Shown here piece after piece: positions 16,659 through 26,778 of a DNA stretch of 64,000 nt. Within the stretch, counting starts at the first letter, position 1, and the number at the start of each line of letters is the position of its first letter. The notes under the pieces were generated by a model, which saw only the letters and a list, made by a program, of their open reading frames with translations, did not search any database and had not been told where the DNA came from. The stretch is taken from the NCBI RefSeq assembly GCF_002483205.1, contig NZ_DLHM01000007.1, positions 434,001 to 498,000 on the forward strand. Reading direction: 5' to 3'. The position numbers and the translations under genes were made by a program. The stretch comes from Flavihumibacter sp. UBA7668 (GTDB lineage: Bacteria; Bacteroidota; Bacteroidia; Chitinophagales; Chitinophagaceae).

Positions 16659-18920
16659 TTACTTGAAGATTTCCTGTCCGGGTAACTCCTCTCCATTCCA
16701 GATTCGTTGTTGCGTCCATGCAGTTGCATCTTCCTTCCAGAATGGCTTCTCTTCGGAAATCCCCAGATGTGTAAGCCCAACTGTACACATGTAAAGTGCT
16801 CCTGTATAATTATAATAGTCCCTTGCATTAACCTGTTCTCCTACAATGCCCGCATTCAGGTAACCGGCTTCATCAAATGTACCAGGCATTGACATCATGT
16901 TTCGGATTACAGCAGTAATAGCTGCCCTGGTTGCTCCTGGTGAGCAGGTAGCAGGAATGAAATCATCCCGAAAGGCAAGGTATTCAAGCAGCTGAAGTGC
17001 AGCAATTCTATAAACAGAGGAGCGCCCTGTTACCGGGAAAGTCCCCTCAGGTGAAATCATGTTCTCAATCAGTTTTGCATACAGTTTTCCGCGTTCAATA
17101 CTTTCTTCCAACGATATTTTAGTCTTTAGCCCAAGTGAAGAACATTGACGAATCGTTTCAATCAGCAATGGATGGATAACATAACTGTTATAGTAATCGC
17201 GATGAAAATCCGGACCGTCCCCATAAATTCCATCACCCAAATACCAGTCGTCCATTTTTTTAACTGCGTAACGGATTGTTTTTTGATTGGCATCGCCGGT
17301 AAACTTAAGGATGGCCGTTTCGATGATGGCAGGAAATAACAACCAGTTACTTGTATTTGGTTTAAATAAACGATGCGTTTTCAACGCTGAAATAATATTG
17401 TTTTGCTGCTCTTTAGTTAGTGGATCCCACAATTGTTTTGGAGCTAACAGTAAAGGATACGCGATATATGCTGCATGTACAATTCTTTCCTGGGTAGCCT
17501 TGCCAAACAGGTAATCAGGTGAAACCGGATTGCTGGCATTGATCAGTGATTTACGGGCAAGTTCAATATAAGCCGCACGTAAATTTCCTTCCATTGTTTC
17601 ATCTGCTCCAAGAGAAAGCCAGGGTGCCATACCTGATAGGGTACGTCCAAATGCCTGAAGCGGCGAAGTTTCAATATTGCTTTCCCTTGTTTCCCAATTT
17701 TTACGCGGAAATTCCTGGCGCAGTTTTTCTTCACTCAGTGGTTTAAGTACCGGATCAGCAATCTGCTGTAATAATTGAATTGTGTATGTACGATCTTCCT
17801 GCCCGCCTTTTTTATAATATTTCACCAGCTCAGACCCTGCCAGCAGAAAAGCACCTGTTCCATAAGTTTCAGAATCATTGAAGGTTACATCCGTAGGGGC
17901 ATCCCCCACTTCCTGAACATAGCCAAGCTTTCCATTTGCATGTACTGATTCCTGTAAAGCCTTCCACCCTTTCTCAACCGTTATTCCAAATTTTGCCGCC
18001 GGTAGTATGCCCTGATTAATGCCCCAGGTTATAGCATACACATAAAATCCGGTTCCGCTGGATTCTTTCTGCGGGTAATTTTCAGGATCCAACAAACTTT
18101 GACTCCAGAATCCATTCTTCATTTGCAGCCGTTTGATCTTATAGGCAATTTCTTTGTACTGGTTCAAAAAATAGGGATAGTCAGGATGTTGTTTGGGCAG
18201 GTATTGCAACACGCGAGCCAGCCCGGCAAGCACCCAGCCATTTCCCCTCGACCAGAAGATAGGCTGGCCATTGGTTGATTTCATGGTAAAAAAGCGATCG
18301 TCTCTGAAATAGAGGCTGTCCTTTTTTGAATACAGATAAGTGGAGGTCCGCTTATACTCCTGTATCATGAAATCCATGTATTTGGGTTCATTGAAAACCG
18401 TAGCCATCCTTGCATAGGCAGGTGGTGCCATAAAGATGGCATCGCACCAGGACCACCATTCCCACCAGTATTTATTTTTATCAAAACTTATATCCGGCTC
18501 CAGTTCCCTTCGCATGGGTGCGTCCATCACAAAGCGCGATTTGTCAACATACTTTTTGTTGCTATCCTTTTCATACAACTCAATAAATACCTGGGAAATG
18601 GCCAGTACATTGGCATCGTAAGGCCTTGGCACTGTTTCCCAATGTACTCTTTCACCCATCGCTTTAATGGAATCCAGCCAATGGTTTTCACCCGACACAT
18701 TATGCAAAGCCATCAGTCCAATATAAAATGGCCCGTATTCCCATGAGTTCCACTCTTTTCCTGTGGGGTTTTTTAGTTGCCAGTCTGCCACTTTATTCAT
18801 CAGCTCCAGCATTTTTGCCGGGTTCGTTGTAAACTGCTGTTTCGACTGCGCAGCGGCATAACCGTAAGTAAGCAGGAAAACCAGGCAACATCCCAGTCTT
18901 TTGATCGTTGTTCGTATCAT
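16659..18920 (-). CDS. GH88/GH105 unsaturated uronyl hydrolase fused to DUF2264
   Basis: The 753-residue protein starts with a signal peptide (cleavage near YAAAQ, residue 25). Residues about 35-375 form an alpha/alpha-barrel of the GH88/105 type with the two expected aspartates D102 (PRPYDANVLA) and D160 (SWCDAIFMAPP), WSRGNGWVLAGL and SSGTGFYVYAI motifs. Such enzymes hydrate and remove the 4,5-unsaturated uronic acid left by polysaccharide lyases. Residues about 385-753 match DUF2264 (SPLQAFGRTLSGMAPWL, NTSNWLLFPAIIE, YGDGPDFHRDYYNSYVIHP), a family often found separately. The fusion puts both in one periplasmic polypeptide. The gene overlaps the upstream asparaginase-like gene by 4 bp. Confidence 0.87.
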   Translation of the reverse strand: MIRTTIKRLGCCLVFLLTYGYAAAQSKQQFTTNPAKMLELMNKVADWQLKNPTGKEWNSWEYGPFYIGLMALHNVSGENHWLDSIKAMGERVHWETVPRPYDANVLAISQVFIELYEKDSNKKYVDKSRFVMDAPMRRELEPDISFDKNKYWWEWWSWCDAIFMAPPAYARMATVFNEPKYMDFMIQEYKRTSTYLYSKKDSLYFRDDRFFTMKSTNGQPIFWSRGNGWVLAGLARVLQYLPKQHPDYPYFLNQYKEIAYKIKRLQMKNGFWSQSLLDPENYPQKESSGTGFYVYAITWGINQGILPAAKFGITVEKGWKALQESVHANGKLGYVQEVGDAPTDVTFNDSETYGTGAFLLAGSELVKYYKKGGQEDRTYTIQLLQQIADPVLKPLSEEKLRQEFPRKNWETRESNIETSPLQAFGRTLSGMAPWLSLGADETMEGNLRAAYIELARKSLINASNPVSPDYLFGKATQERIVHAAYIAYPLLLAPKQLWDPLTKEQQNNIISALKTHRLFKPNTSNWLLFPAIIETAILKFTGDANQKTIRYAVKKMDDWYLGDGIYGDGPDFHRDYYNSYVIHPLLIETIRQCSSLGLKTKISLEESIERGKLYAKLIENMISPEGTFPVTGRSSVYRIAALQLLEYLAFRDDFIPATCSPGATRAAITAVIRNMMSMPGTFDEAGYLNAGIVGEQVNARDYYNYTGALYMCTVGLTHLGISEEKPFWKEDATAWTQQRIWNGEELPGQEIFK

Positions 18921-19909
18921 CTGTAAAAACTTTTTGCGTTGAATACTTCTTCTTTCGTTGCGCTTTTAACGGCATAGGTAAATCCGGGTTGGATACTGTA
19001 GCCTCCATACGCACCTGTTGGCGCCAGTGCAATAAATCCAACCTGCAGGTCTCTGCTTTTATCGGGATTGATCTTAACTATTTTCTCCACCGCTTTTCTG
19101 CAGGCAGCTTCGGGTGCTAATCCCTGTTCCATATAACTCACTATAAGATGTGCACCGGCAATACGGATGATTTCTTCACCCACACCGGAAGCGGTGGCGG
19201 CTCCGGCAGCATTATCAACATACAGACCTGAACCAATGATGGGAGAATCACCCACACGGCCGCGCATTTTATAAGCCATCCCACTGGTTGTACAGGCGCC
19301 ACTAAGGTTGCCGCTACCATCCAGGGCCAGCATACCGATGGTGTCATGATTAAGTTCACCACCCAGCCGGTTTTCAATATTTTTTTCGGGCTTATAGTTC
19401 GAGGTTTTAAGCCATTCTTTATAATCCGCTTCGCTTTCAGGAGTAAGCAGGTTTGTCTTTTTAAATCCATTGGCAAGCGCAAACTGAAGCGCCCCCTCTC
19501 CGGCGAGGTATATATGCGGTGTTTTTTCCATCACCATTCTGGCAACGGAAACAGGATGCATGATCTGCTCCAGACAAAGTACTGCACCACAATTAAACCG
19601 ACTGTCCATGATACAGGCATCCAGTGTTACTTTTCCTTCGCGATCCGGTAAGCCACCATAACCAACCGTTCTGGCACCGGGATCAGCTTCTGCCAGTTTT
19701 ACACCGGCTTCCACCGCATCCAGTGAAGATCCTCCCTTTTCAAGGATGGGCCAGGCCACTGCATTGGCTTTACGACCATAATTCCAGGTGGAAATAAGAA
19801 GCGCATGCTGCCTGCCTGCCCGTTTGGATTGAGCAAACGCTGCCGGCAGAGGGCCTGCAACACCTGCTAACAAAGCAGCTTTTAATAGTTCCCGACGTTT
19901 GATATTCAC
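18917..19909 (-). CDS. N4-(beta-N-acetylglucosaminyl)-L-asparaginase-like Ntn hydrolase
   Basis: This 330-residue product starts with GTG and a Tat-like signal (KRRELLKAALLAG ... PAAFAQ). Ntn-type glycosylasparaginases self-cleave before a threonine; here that site is HDT-IGML with T190 as the new N-terminal nucleophile, preceded by GGELN. DNAAGAATASGVGEE and GRVGDSPIIGSGLYVD (substrate-binding Arg and Asp) are also present. The enzyme cuts the GlcNAc-Asn bond of degraded N-glycoproteins, or plain asparagine/isoaspartyl bonds. It is placed between a heparinase-like lyase (26 bp) and the GH88/105 fusion (4-bp overlap), which suggests that the PUL target is a glycan linked to peptide, though this is inference. 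Confidence 0.88.
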   Translation of the reverse strand: MNIKRRELLKAALLAGVAGPLPAAFAQSKRAGRQHALLISTWNYGRKANAVAWPILEKGGSSLDAVEAGVKLAEADPGARTVGYGGLPDREGKVTLDACIMDSRFNCGAVLCLEQIMHPVSVARMVMEKTPHIYLAGEGALQFALANGFKKTNLLTPESEADYKEWLKTSNYKPEKNIENRLGGELNHDTIGMLALDGSGNLSGACTTSGMAYKMRGRVGDSPIIGSGLYVDNAAGAATASGVGEEIIRIAGAHLIVSYMEQGLAPEAACRKAVEKIVKINPDKSRDLQVGFIALAPTGAYGGYSIQPGFTYAVKSATKEEVFNAKSFYR

Positions 19910-19935
19910 GTTTAAATTGATTTTATAGTACAGGC

Positions 19936-21897
19936 TTAAAAGCCTTCAGGCAAAAAGAATTCAATCCTGCTTTTCTGATTTAAGGCATTACCGGTTGTTA
20001 TTAGTGTTATCCGATACAAGCGTTCTCCCCAGGATGCTTGTAATTTTTCATCATCCATTAATTTCTCTTCCACCTGAAAACGCATCTGCCGGTTATCAAA
20101 ATTCATCTCTAATACAGGTTCGCCCTGCGTATTCAGGAATTGCACCTGACCGTCTCCGGTAGTAACCGGTTTGGCATAACTCATAAAATGCAGGCGGGTA
20201 GAATCTCTATAGGCAGAAAGCCTGAATTGATCCGTAAGTGTTAGTCTGGACGCTTCCCTGTTTAACAGGAAACTTCGCTGCCAGAATGAAACAGCAGCGG
20301 CAGCAGGATAGGCACCAGCCAGATCCATAGTAAGATCAATATTCTTTTTGGTAACTGCGGTACGGGCAGAGCCTGCTTTAAATTCTCTTCCCTCCTTTTG
20401 CATAACTCCATTAATAGTGGGACAATTATGCCATTGGGATTGCATATTCCATAATTCATAGCGGCGATTGCTAAAGGTTTGTGCGGTATAAACACCAACA
20501 CCGGCATCCACGAGTACCGGTTGCCCCTTTGCGTACAGAATAAAATTGCCCACATCATTGTGGTTATGACTTTCGCCATTATGTCCCGCCTGTGCAGCCA
20601 CAAACAGGCTGTTGTTTGTACTGCGCAGTATATAAACACCCAAATTATCGAAAAAACGAAATGGTGCAACCGGAACTTCCTTATTCAATGAAGCTATACT
20701 TTGGTATACCCTGGCTGTTTCAAGGAAATCAGCAATACTTTTTGGGGTATAAAAATGACGGGCTCTGTTAAGCAGACTCCCTGCAAAAAGTCCCAGATCT
20801 TCATCCTGAAACATCCTGGAAAACTGGTAAACAGCCGCGGCATTCGGATAGGATCCCGGACTGGCATCAGCAAAGTTTACATAATAGCTGCCGGCTATAT
20901 GCACATCATAAATGTACCTGCCCATGCGGTGTAATAATTTTTTATCCTTCCATTGCATTTTTCCATCCGAAAGTTCCGTAGCCAGATCAAGCAATCGTAT
21001 CAGTTTTCCTCCTGCAAGGTTCCAATATGATGGCCCTTCATCACAACCACCGTCCTCAGGATATTGATTGATAAAAAAATCAGTACTCCGCGCTATTTTT
21101 TTCATCAGGAAGTTAACCGAATCAGCAGAAAGATCCGCCATCAGAGCAGTTTGAAATACATTCTGATTGATCCAGACATTCCAGTTATTGACCGGCTTAC
21201 CTGAAAATCCCATCCACCAGAAATCAGAGCGTGATAAATACGGTTGGAGTATCCGTTTTTTGAGTTCTGTATTGGTGCGCTTAACAAGCATAGGTGAAAC
21301 GGCATCCAATTCATCCTGCAACATAAAAACAATAGCACTTAGCTGAACCGCAGTTTCTGCATTCACCAGCCCGATCACTTCTTCCTCCGGATCAGGAAGA
21401 TCCGCTCCGGCTTTTTGCAGCACAACAATTGCCGGTATTTCCCAGGTAGATTCTTCCAGTGTAGCCCATAATCCGTTTACCAGTGCAGGAAGGTATTTAG
21501 TACCTCCTGCAATCAGTTGTGCCACTACCAGATTTCCAAGCGCAATTCTGCGTTCATCCTGCTTTTTCTCAAATCCTGTTCGAATGCCTTTTTCTTTGAA
21601 TTCGAGAAAACTGGCAGCAGGTAAAGCAGGCCATGAAAAATTGAGGTATTGGTCGGCTTCCTGAAGCAATTCCGTTTTGATACTATCGGGTAATTGCCGG
21701 ATACCCAGCAGGTATTGTTCTTTTGTAGTTTTTTTCCAGTTTGTAAGTACTGGTTCCGTTACAACAAATCCTGAAGCAGCAAGCGCAGCAGACAGATAAT
21801 TACGATCAGTTTGCTGCGCCTGAGTACGCTGCACTATCAGCATTACTATCCACCCAAGTAAAAAGAACCTGAAATATGGATAGCTGCGATCGTACAT
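19936..21897 (-). CDS. Heparinase II/III-family polysaccharide lyase-like protein
   Basis: The 653-residue protein has a signal peptide (cleavage near RTQAQQ, 24-29), an alpha/alpha-toroid (about 60-400) with NNWNVWINQN (237-246) and DEGPSYW (286-292), and a C-terminal heparinase II/III beta-sandwich starting with GHNGESHNHNDVGNF (438-452), the family hallmark with metal or catalytic histidines. Such enzymes split uronate-containing chains by beta-elimination and leave an unsaturated uronic acid, the substrate of GH88/105 two genes downstream. The polymer (heparan-like, alginate-like or ulvan-like) cannot be fixed by eye. The gap to the SusD gene is 14 bp. Confidence 0.87.
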   Translation of the reverse strand: MYDRSYPYFRFFLLGWIVMLIVQRTQAQQTDRNYLSAALAASGFVVTEPVLTNWKKTTKEQYLLGIRQLPDSIKTELLQEADQYLNFSWPALPAASFLEFKEKGIRTGFEKKQDERRIALGNLVVAQLIAGGTKYLPALVNGLWATLEESTWEIPAIVVLQKAGADLPDPEEEVIGLVNAETAVQLSAIVFMLQDELDAVSPMLVKRTNTELKKRILQPYLSRSDFWWMGFSGKPVNNWNVWINQNVFQTALMADLSADSVNFLMKKIARSTDFFINQYPEDGGCDEGPSYWNLAGGKLIRLLDLATELSDGKMQWKDKKLLHRMGRYIYDVHIAGSYYVNFADASPGSYPNAAAVYQFSRMFQDEDLGLFAGSLLNRARHFYTPKSIADFLETARVYQSIASLNKEVPVAPFRFFDNLGVYILRSTNNSLFVAAQAGHNGESHNHNDVGNFILYAKGQPVLVDAGVGVYTAQTFSNRRYELWNMQSQWHNCPTINGVMQKEGREFKAGSARTAVTKKNIDLTMDLAGAYPAAAAVSFWQRSFLLNREASRLTLTDQFRLSAYRDSTRLHFMSYAKPVTTGDGQVQFLNTQGEPVLEMNFDNRQMRFQVEEKLMDDEKLQASWGERLYRITLITTGNALNQKSRIEFFLPEGF

Positions 21898-21911
21898 GCG
21901 GGTATGATTAT

Positions 21912-23648
21912 TTACCAGTTGGGGTTTTGTTCAAGATTCGGATTCAATGCCAGCTCTCTGGTTGGCAGTGCCCAAAGATAGTCTCTGTCTGCATTAAAGG
22001 TTCTGAATCCATTTGCCTCCAATAATACATAGCCGTTTTCAAGATTCGGCGTAACACCACCCGGATTTTCGGAAGGAAAATATTTACGGCCAAGCATTGC
22101 CGTCGGAAGTGCTGTTTCAGCCGTTTTCCAGCGTAACAGATCCCAGTAGGCATGTCCTTCAAATGCCAGTTCCACGCTTCTTTCGCGACGAATTTCCGTT
22201 TGCAGGTCCAACCCATTGGCACTTACAAAAGCATTTGTTAGCAGCGGCAGTTTTGAAACATCGCCACCAGTTGCCCTGTTACGGAGTGCATTGATGGTAA
22301 GATTCAGATCCGCATCACTGATAGCACCATCCATTTCATAGGTCGCTTCAGCGTAGTTCAGCAATACTTCGGCAAAACGAAGAATATTGAAATTGACATA
22401 ACTAACGTTGGCAGTCCAGTCGCTCACTATCCAGTACTTGCGACTACGATAGGTGGTTCCCGGAATATATTGAATCAGTCCGCCTACAGAAGGAGTGATC
22501 ATGGTTCTGTTATGCACCGACATTTCCAGACGCGGATCGCGGTTTCTGAATTCAGTAAGGGTGCTGGTTTGTTCATCCGTTGAATCAAATTCAGACTTAC
22601 CCATTGGCAACCCATCCTTATAGAGATAGAGATCAATCATATTTCTGGTTGGCGCAATACGGGCCTGATCAAGGTAGGTACGACCAAAGCTGTGAGACGC
22701 GATATTATTCGTCTGGTTCTGGCCATATAAACGTACCAGGATATTTTCTTTATTACCGGCATAGGTGTAATTCTTCTGTGCGCCCACCACGGCCTGAATA
22801 GGGTTGCCGTTGGCTCCGCCATCGTACTGGAATTCATAGTAATAACTATTGGCTCCTTCTGCTGTATACAGGTTGTGCTTGCTTTCTGTTATTACAGCAT
22901 TTGCAGCAGCTTTCGCTATGGCCAGATTGCTTTGCGCAGTTGCAATTCCCCGGAATTTATCCCAGGTGCCTTCAAATAATCCCACCCTTGATTTATAGGC
23001 TAAAGCAGCAGCGCGGGTAATACGTCCGTATTCAGAAGCCGGCATTGCATCGGGCTGCGGACAATTGGCTGCAGCAAAATCAAGATCAGCATAAATACTG
23101 TCCACAATTATTTGGCGTGCAGTTCTTGGGGCATACAATAACTCATCACTTTGCGTCAATGTTCTGTTTATCAACAGGACATCACCAAATCGTTTTACCA
23201 GTTCAAAATAAGACATGGCGCGGAAGAACCGGGCCTCGCCTACATAGCGGTTAATATCTGCAGCAGTACCTGTAACCTGTCCGGATTTTTCGATGATATT
23301 ATTGGCTGCGCGAATGGCTTTGTAATAGTTCGTCCATTCAGCCCAGGTGGCAGGAGCCACACTGGAACCATCACCAAAACCTACCGATCTGTCGCCAAAA
23401 GACTTGTCGGAATAATTATCCTGCAACGGAGTTGGGAAACCGGAAGGATCATCTGTAGATAATCCATTCAGGAAGGTGTACAGATAATTGGCGGCCTGTG
23501 CGAGATCAGAACTGGTTTTCCAGAAATTACTGTCAGACAATTGTGATTCCGGCTGCTGATCCAGTTTTTTAGTACATCCGATTACCAATGCCAACACCGC
23601 AATTACCGGAATCAGTATTTTTTTTCTGTTTATTTTATAGCTGTTCAT
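21912..23648 (-). CDS. RagB/SusD family nutrient-uptake lipoprotein (first PUL)
   Basis: The 578-residue lipoprotein has its lipobox at LVIGC25. SusD features are DQQPESQLSDSNFWKTSSD near the N-terminus, an alpha-helical TPR-like core (RFFRAMSYFELVKRFGDVLLI) and the C-terminal LRWKTAETALP ... LWALPTRELALNPNLEQNPNW. It would bind the glycan at the cell surface as the lid of the SusC channel encoded 16 bp upstream. Confidence 0.95.
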   Translation of the reverse strand: MNSYKINRKKILIPVIAVLALVIGCTKKLDQQPESQLSDSNFWKTSSDLAQAANYLYTFLNGLSTDDPSGFPTPLQDNYSDKSFGDRSVGFGDGSSVAPATWAEWTNYYKAIRAANNIIEKSGQVTGTAADINRYVGEARFFRAMSYFELVKRFGDVLLINRTLTQSDELLYAPRTARQIIVDSIYADLDFAAANCPQPDAMPASEYGRITRAAALAYKSRVGLFEGTWDKFRGIATAQSNLAIAKAAANAVITESKHNLYTAEGANSYYYEFQYDGGANGNPIQAVVGAQKNYTYAGNKENILVRLYGQNQTNNIASHSFGRTYLDQARIAPTRNMIDLYLYKDGLPMGKSEFDSTDEQTSTLTEFRNRDPRLEMSVHNRTMITPSVGGLIQYIPGTTYRSRKYWIVSDWTANVSYVNFNILRFAEVLLNYAEATYEMDGAISDADLNLTINALRNRATGGDVSKLPLLTNAFVSANGLDLQTEIRRERSVELAFEGHAYWDLLRWKTAETALPTAMLGRKYFPSENPGGVTPNLENGYVLLEANGFRTFNADRDYLWALPTRELALNPNLEQNPNW

Positions 23649-23664
23649 GAAGTTCGTTTTTGCT

Positions 23665-26600
23665 TTAAAAAGTTACATTCAGGCCCAATGCCCATGTTGC
23701 AAAAAATGGATAGGAGTAGGAAACATTATTGGGACTTTCCGGATCAAAATATTTGTACCAGGCTTTGGTGGCAGTCCACACATCCTGACCACTAACGAAT
23801 ACCCTTACCCGCTGAATTTTAATGGAACGGGTCAGGTTTTCCGGAATGGTATAACCCAGTTGGATATTCTTCAGCCTAACATAGGCTCCATTTTGTACAA
23901 AGGCACTGTTGATTCTGGTATTGGTTCCGCCGCCTGCAATGGGTCTTGGGAAACGTGCATCGCGATTGTCTTCTGTCCAATAGTTGCCCGGATAGTTATC
24001 GAGCGGATAACGCCAGGACTGCATATAAGGAATTACCTGGTAAGGATACATCATGTAATAACGCCTGCCAACACCCTGCAGGAAAACGGAGAGATCAAGC
24101 CCTTTCCATTGTGCACCCAGGTTTAGTCCGAAATTATAACGGGGTGCAGTATTGCCGAGATAAACCAAATCACCATGATTATCGGGGGTACCGATACCGC
24201 CATTGATTACTCCATCGCCATTTACATCCTGGTACCTGATATCACCCGGTGCCTGGTTTGTGGTTCCGAATTGTTTGGCGCTTTTCTCTACCTCTTCAGC
24301 CGACTGGAAATAGCCCTGGGAACGATACCCGTATATGGAATTGATCGGCATTCCGGGCAGGGCAGCATTCAACCCTTCTGTGTAAACAATATTGCCGAGG
24401 TATTTGGTGATTTTATTCTGGTTATCGCTCAGGTTGGCCGATACAAAGTATTGAAAGGCCCCGATGCGATCTTTCCAGGACAGTTCGAGATCCCATCCCT
24501 TTGTTTCCATGGAAGCGGCATTTGCTGTACTGGGGGTTACACCTAATGCAGCAGGCAGGTTAACCGGAATCAGCATATTATCGTTCACCCGCTTATACAC
24601 GCTGAATGATCCACTCAGTCGATTTTTCAGCAGACTGAAATCTATACCCAGTTCAGAGGTTGTAACTGTTTCCCAACCCAGGCCTTCAGAAGGCAGATCA
24701 CGCTGGTAGATATAGGTAGTAGCTGCATTGTTGAACGGATAAACACCGTTGATCAGCAAGGGCGTGGAGAGATAGTTGTTTTCGTATAACTGTCCCAGTT
24801 GTGCGTTTCCGAGTTTACCCCAGGAAGCGCGCAGTTTCAGCTCATCAATAAGTCTGCTTTCACCAAACCAGTTTTCCTGCGAAATCCGCCAGGCGGCAGA
24901 AAGGGCAGGGAAGGTCTGGCTTCTGTGGCCGGGTGCCAGGCGGGAGCTGGCATCCTGACGTACAGTTGCTTCAAGAAAATATTTATTGGCGAAATCGTAG
25001 TTGATTCTGCCGAAATAGGATACCCAGGTATTGGCTTGCAGGTTATCTGATAAAGCAGTAACCGGCAAAGTAGCATTGGTGGTATAATTGGTGGTAGCCA
25101 GGTTATTATTGATCAGATTGGTTTGTGCACCATTCATCCGGTCATAATCATAACTCTGGTATTGAAAGCCACCCAGTGCGCGGAAATTATGGTCGTTAAT
25201 TGAATAATCGTATTCTGCCAGCAGGTTGGTGGTGTAGGAAACCTGTGTGGTGCGGTATTTATAAAGTGAATTGGAGCGGTTTACCCAGGCGTTTTGTTCA
25301 AAATTACCGCTCGCTTTTACAAACGTATATAAGGGAACCGTTTTATTGAAGATATTCTGGTTGGTTTGCTGATAATGCGGGCTATAGGTAGCACTGAGTG
25401 TTAATCCGTCTACAATATTGGCCGCCTTTAAAGTGAAGACCGCATCAAAGAGATTATCATTGATATTGTTATAACCACCTTCTCTCAGGGTGGCATAGGT
25501 ATTTACACCGGAAACCAGTTTGGATTCATCACCCGGAACAAAAATGGGGTAGATGGGGCGCAGGTTATAGATATTATAAAGCAGTCCATAATCACCTTCC
25601 AGTGTACCGGAGGGAGCTTCGATTTTGTTTTGGGTATAGGAAATCCGGCTATCGAGACTTAAAATTTTATTCAGTTTGGTGGTGAAATTGATCCGGGCAT
25701 TATAGCGTTTGTTGCCATCCGGACCAACCGTGAACATGCCTTTATTATCGGTGTATCCCAAACCAACAAAATAGCGGGTAGTTTCATTACCGCCGGAGAT
25801 GCTGGCATTGTGGTTAACAGCACCCACGCGGTCTTTGATTGTCATATCTACATAGTTCATTTCCTTGTAGTAAAAGGTATTCCGGGGGTCATCGGGTACC
25901 AGGGTAACATTGGGATCCTTAAACCAGGCGATTTGTTCATCCGTAAAGGAAGGGGAACCACCGTTGTTGATATTGGCGAGGTTCTGAATTTCTGCACTGA
26001 TATGGAAGGGTACTGTTTGCGGTAGACTGAGTGGCTTTTTGGATTGCGCCATCATGGTATAATTCACCGTCACCTTTCCTGATTTTCCGGATTTGGTGGT
26101 AACCATCAGTACTCCGTTGGATGCTTTTGCGCCGTAGATAGCGGCAGCGGAGGCATCTTTCAATACAGAGATGGATTCGATATCATCCGGATTGAGGAGG
26201 GTGAGGTTGGGGTATTCCACACCATCCACCATCACAAGCGGACTATTGGTTCCGTTGAGGGAGGAGATTCCGCGAACGTTTACATTCCATCCTTCGCGGC
26301 CGGGTTGTCCGCTGCTGCGGGTAATGACAAGGCCGGGGGAGAGCCCCTGTAAGGCCTGAACGGCATTAACCACGGGTCGGTTTTCGAGTGATTTTTTTCC
26401 AATCACGGAAACCGAGCCGGAGATGCTGGCTCTTTTCTGGGTGGAGTAGCCGACTACTACTACGTCGGAGAGGGAGTTATCTCCACTTTTCTGTAAGGTG
26501 ATGGAATGAAATTTATTGCCGGCAGTAATTGTAATGGGTGAGAAGCCGACGAAGCTGATTTCAATTTTTTCGGTTGGGGATGCCTGTAAGCTAAACTCAC

Positions 26601-26778
26601 CGTTGTCGTTGGAGGTGGTGGTAACCTGCGTGGTGGTGTTTCTGATGGATGCGCCGGCCAGGGGGCTTCCCGCATCATCAGTAATTTTTCCTGAGATGGT
26701 TTGTGCGAAGGACAATACCGACAAGCAGATGCCACAAAGCAGCAATAGCAGTTTTTTAAAGTTTTGGTCTCTGGTCAT
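23665..26778 (-). CDS. SusC/RagA-family TonB-linked outer membrane transporter (first PUL)
   Basis: ATG at 26778 gives 1037 residues with a signal peptide ending LSVLSFAQ; the longer frame upstream begins at TTG and is not needed. Domains in order: carboxypeptidase-regulatory-like beta-sandwich (TISGKITDDAGSPLAGASI), the TonB-dependent plug (NRPVVNAVQALQGLSPGLVI, MVDGVEYPNL, DIESISVLKDASAAAIYGAKASNGVLMVTTK) and a 22-strand barrel ending in VTF. It imports oligosaccharides with SusD and TonB. No STN domain or anti-sigma partner is seen. It heads the operon that runs to 16659. Confidence 0.96.
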   Translation of the reverse strand: MTRDQNFKKLLLLLCGICLSVLSFAQTISGKITDDAGSPLAGASIRNTTTQVTTTSNDNGEFSLQASPTEKIEISFVGFSPITITAGNKFHSITLQKSGDNSLSDVVVVGYSTQKRASISGSVSVIGKKSLENRPVVNAVQALQGLSPGLVITRSSGQPGREGWNVNVRGISSLNGTNSPLVMVDGVEYPNLTLLNPDDIESISVLKDASAAAIYGAKASNGVLMVTTKSGKSGKVTVNYTMMAQSKKPLSLPQTVPFHISAEIQNLANINNGGSPSFTDEQIAWFKDPNVTLVPDDPRNTFYYKEMNYVDMTIKDRVGAVNHNASISGGNETTRYFVGLGYTDNKGMFTVGPDGNKRYNARINFTTKLNKILSLDSRISYTQNKIEAPSGTLEGDYGLLYNIYNLRPIYPIFVPGDESKLVSGVNTYATLREGGYNNINDNLFDAVFTLKAANIVDGLTLSATYSPHYQQTNQNIFNKTVPLYTFVKASGNFEQNAWVNRSNSLYKYRTTQVSYTTNLLAEYDYSINDHNFRALGGFQYQSYDYDRMNGAQTNLINNNLATTNYTTNATLPVTALSDNLQANTWVSYFGRINYDFANKYFLEATVRQDASSRLAPGHRSQTFPALSAAWRISQENWFGESRLIDELKLRASWGKLGNAQLGQLYENNYLSTPLLINGVYPFNNAATTYIYQRDLPSEGLGWETVTTSELGIDFSLLKNRLSGSFSVYKRVNDNMLIPVNLPAALGVTPSTANAASMETKGWDLELSWKDRIGAFQYFVSANLSDNQNKITKYLGNIVYTEGLNAALPGMPINSIYGYRSQGYFQSAEEVEKSAKQFGTTNQAPGDIRYQDVNGDGVINGGIGTPDNHGDLVYLGNTAPRYNFGLNLGAQWKGLDLSVFLQGVGRRYYMMYPYQVIPYMQSWRYPLDNYPGNYWTEDNRDARFPRPIAGGGTNTRINSAFVQNGAYVRLKNIQLGYTIPENLTRSIKIQRVRVFVSGQDVWTATKAWYKYFDPESPNNVSYSYPFFATWALGLNVTF

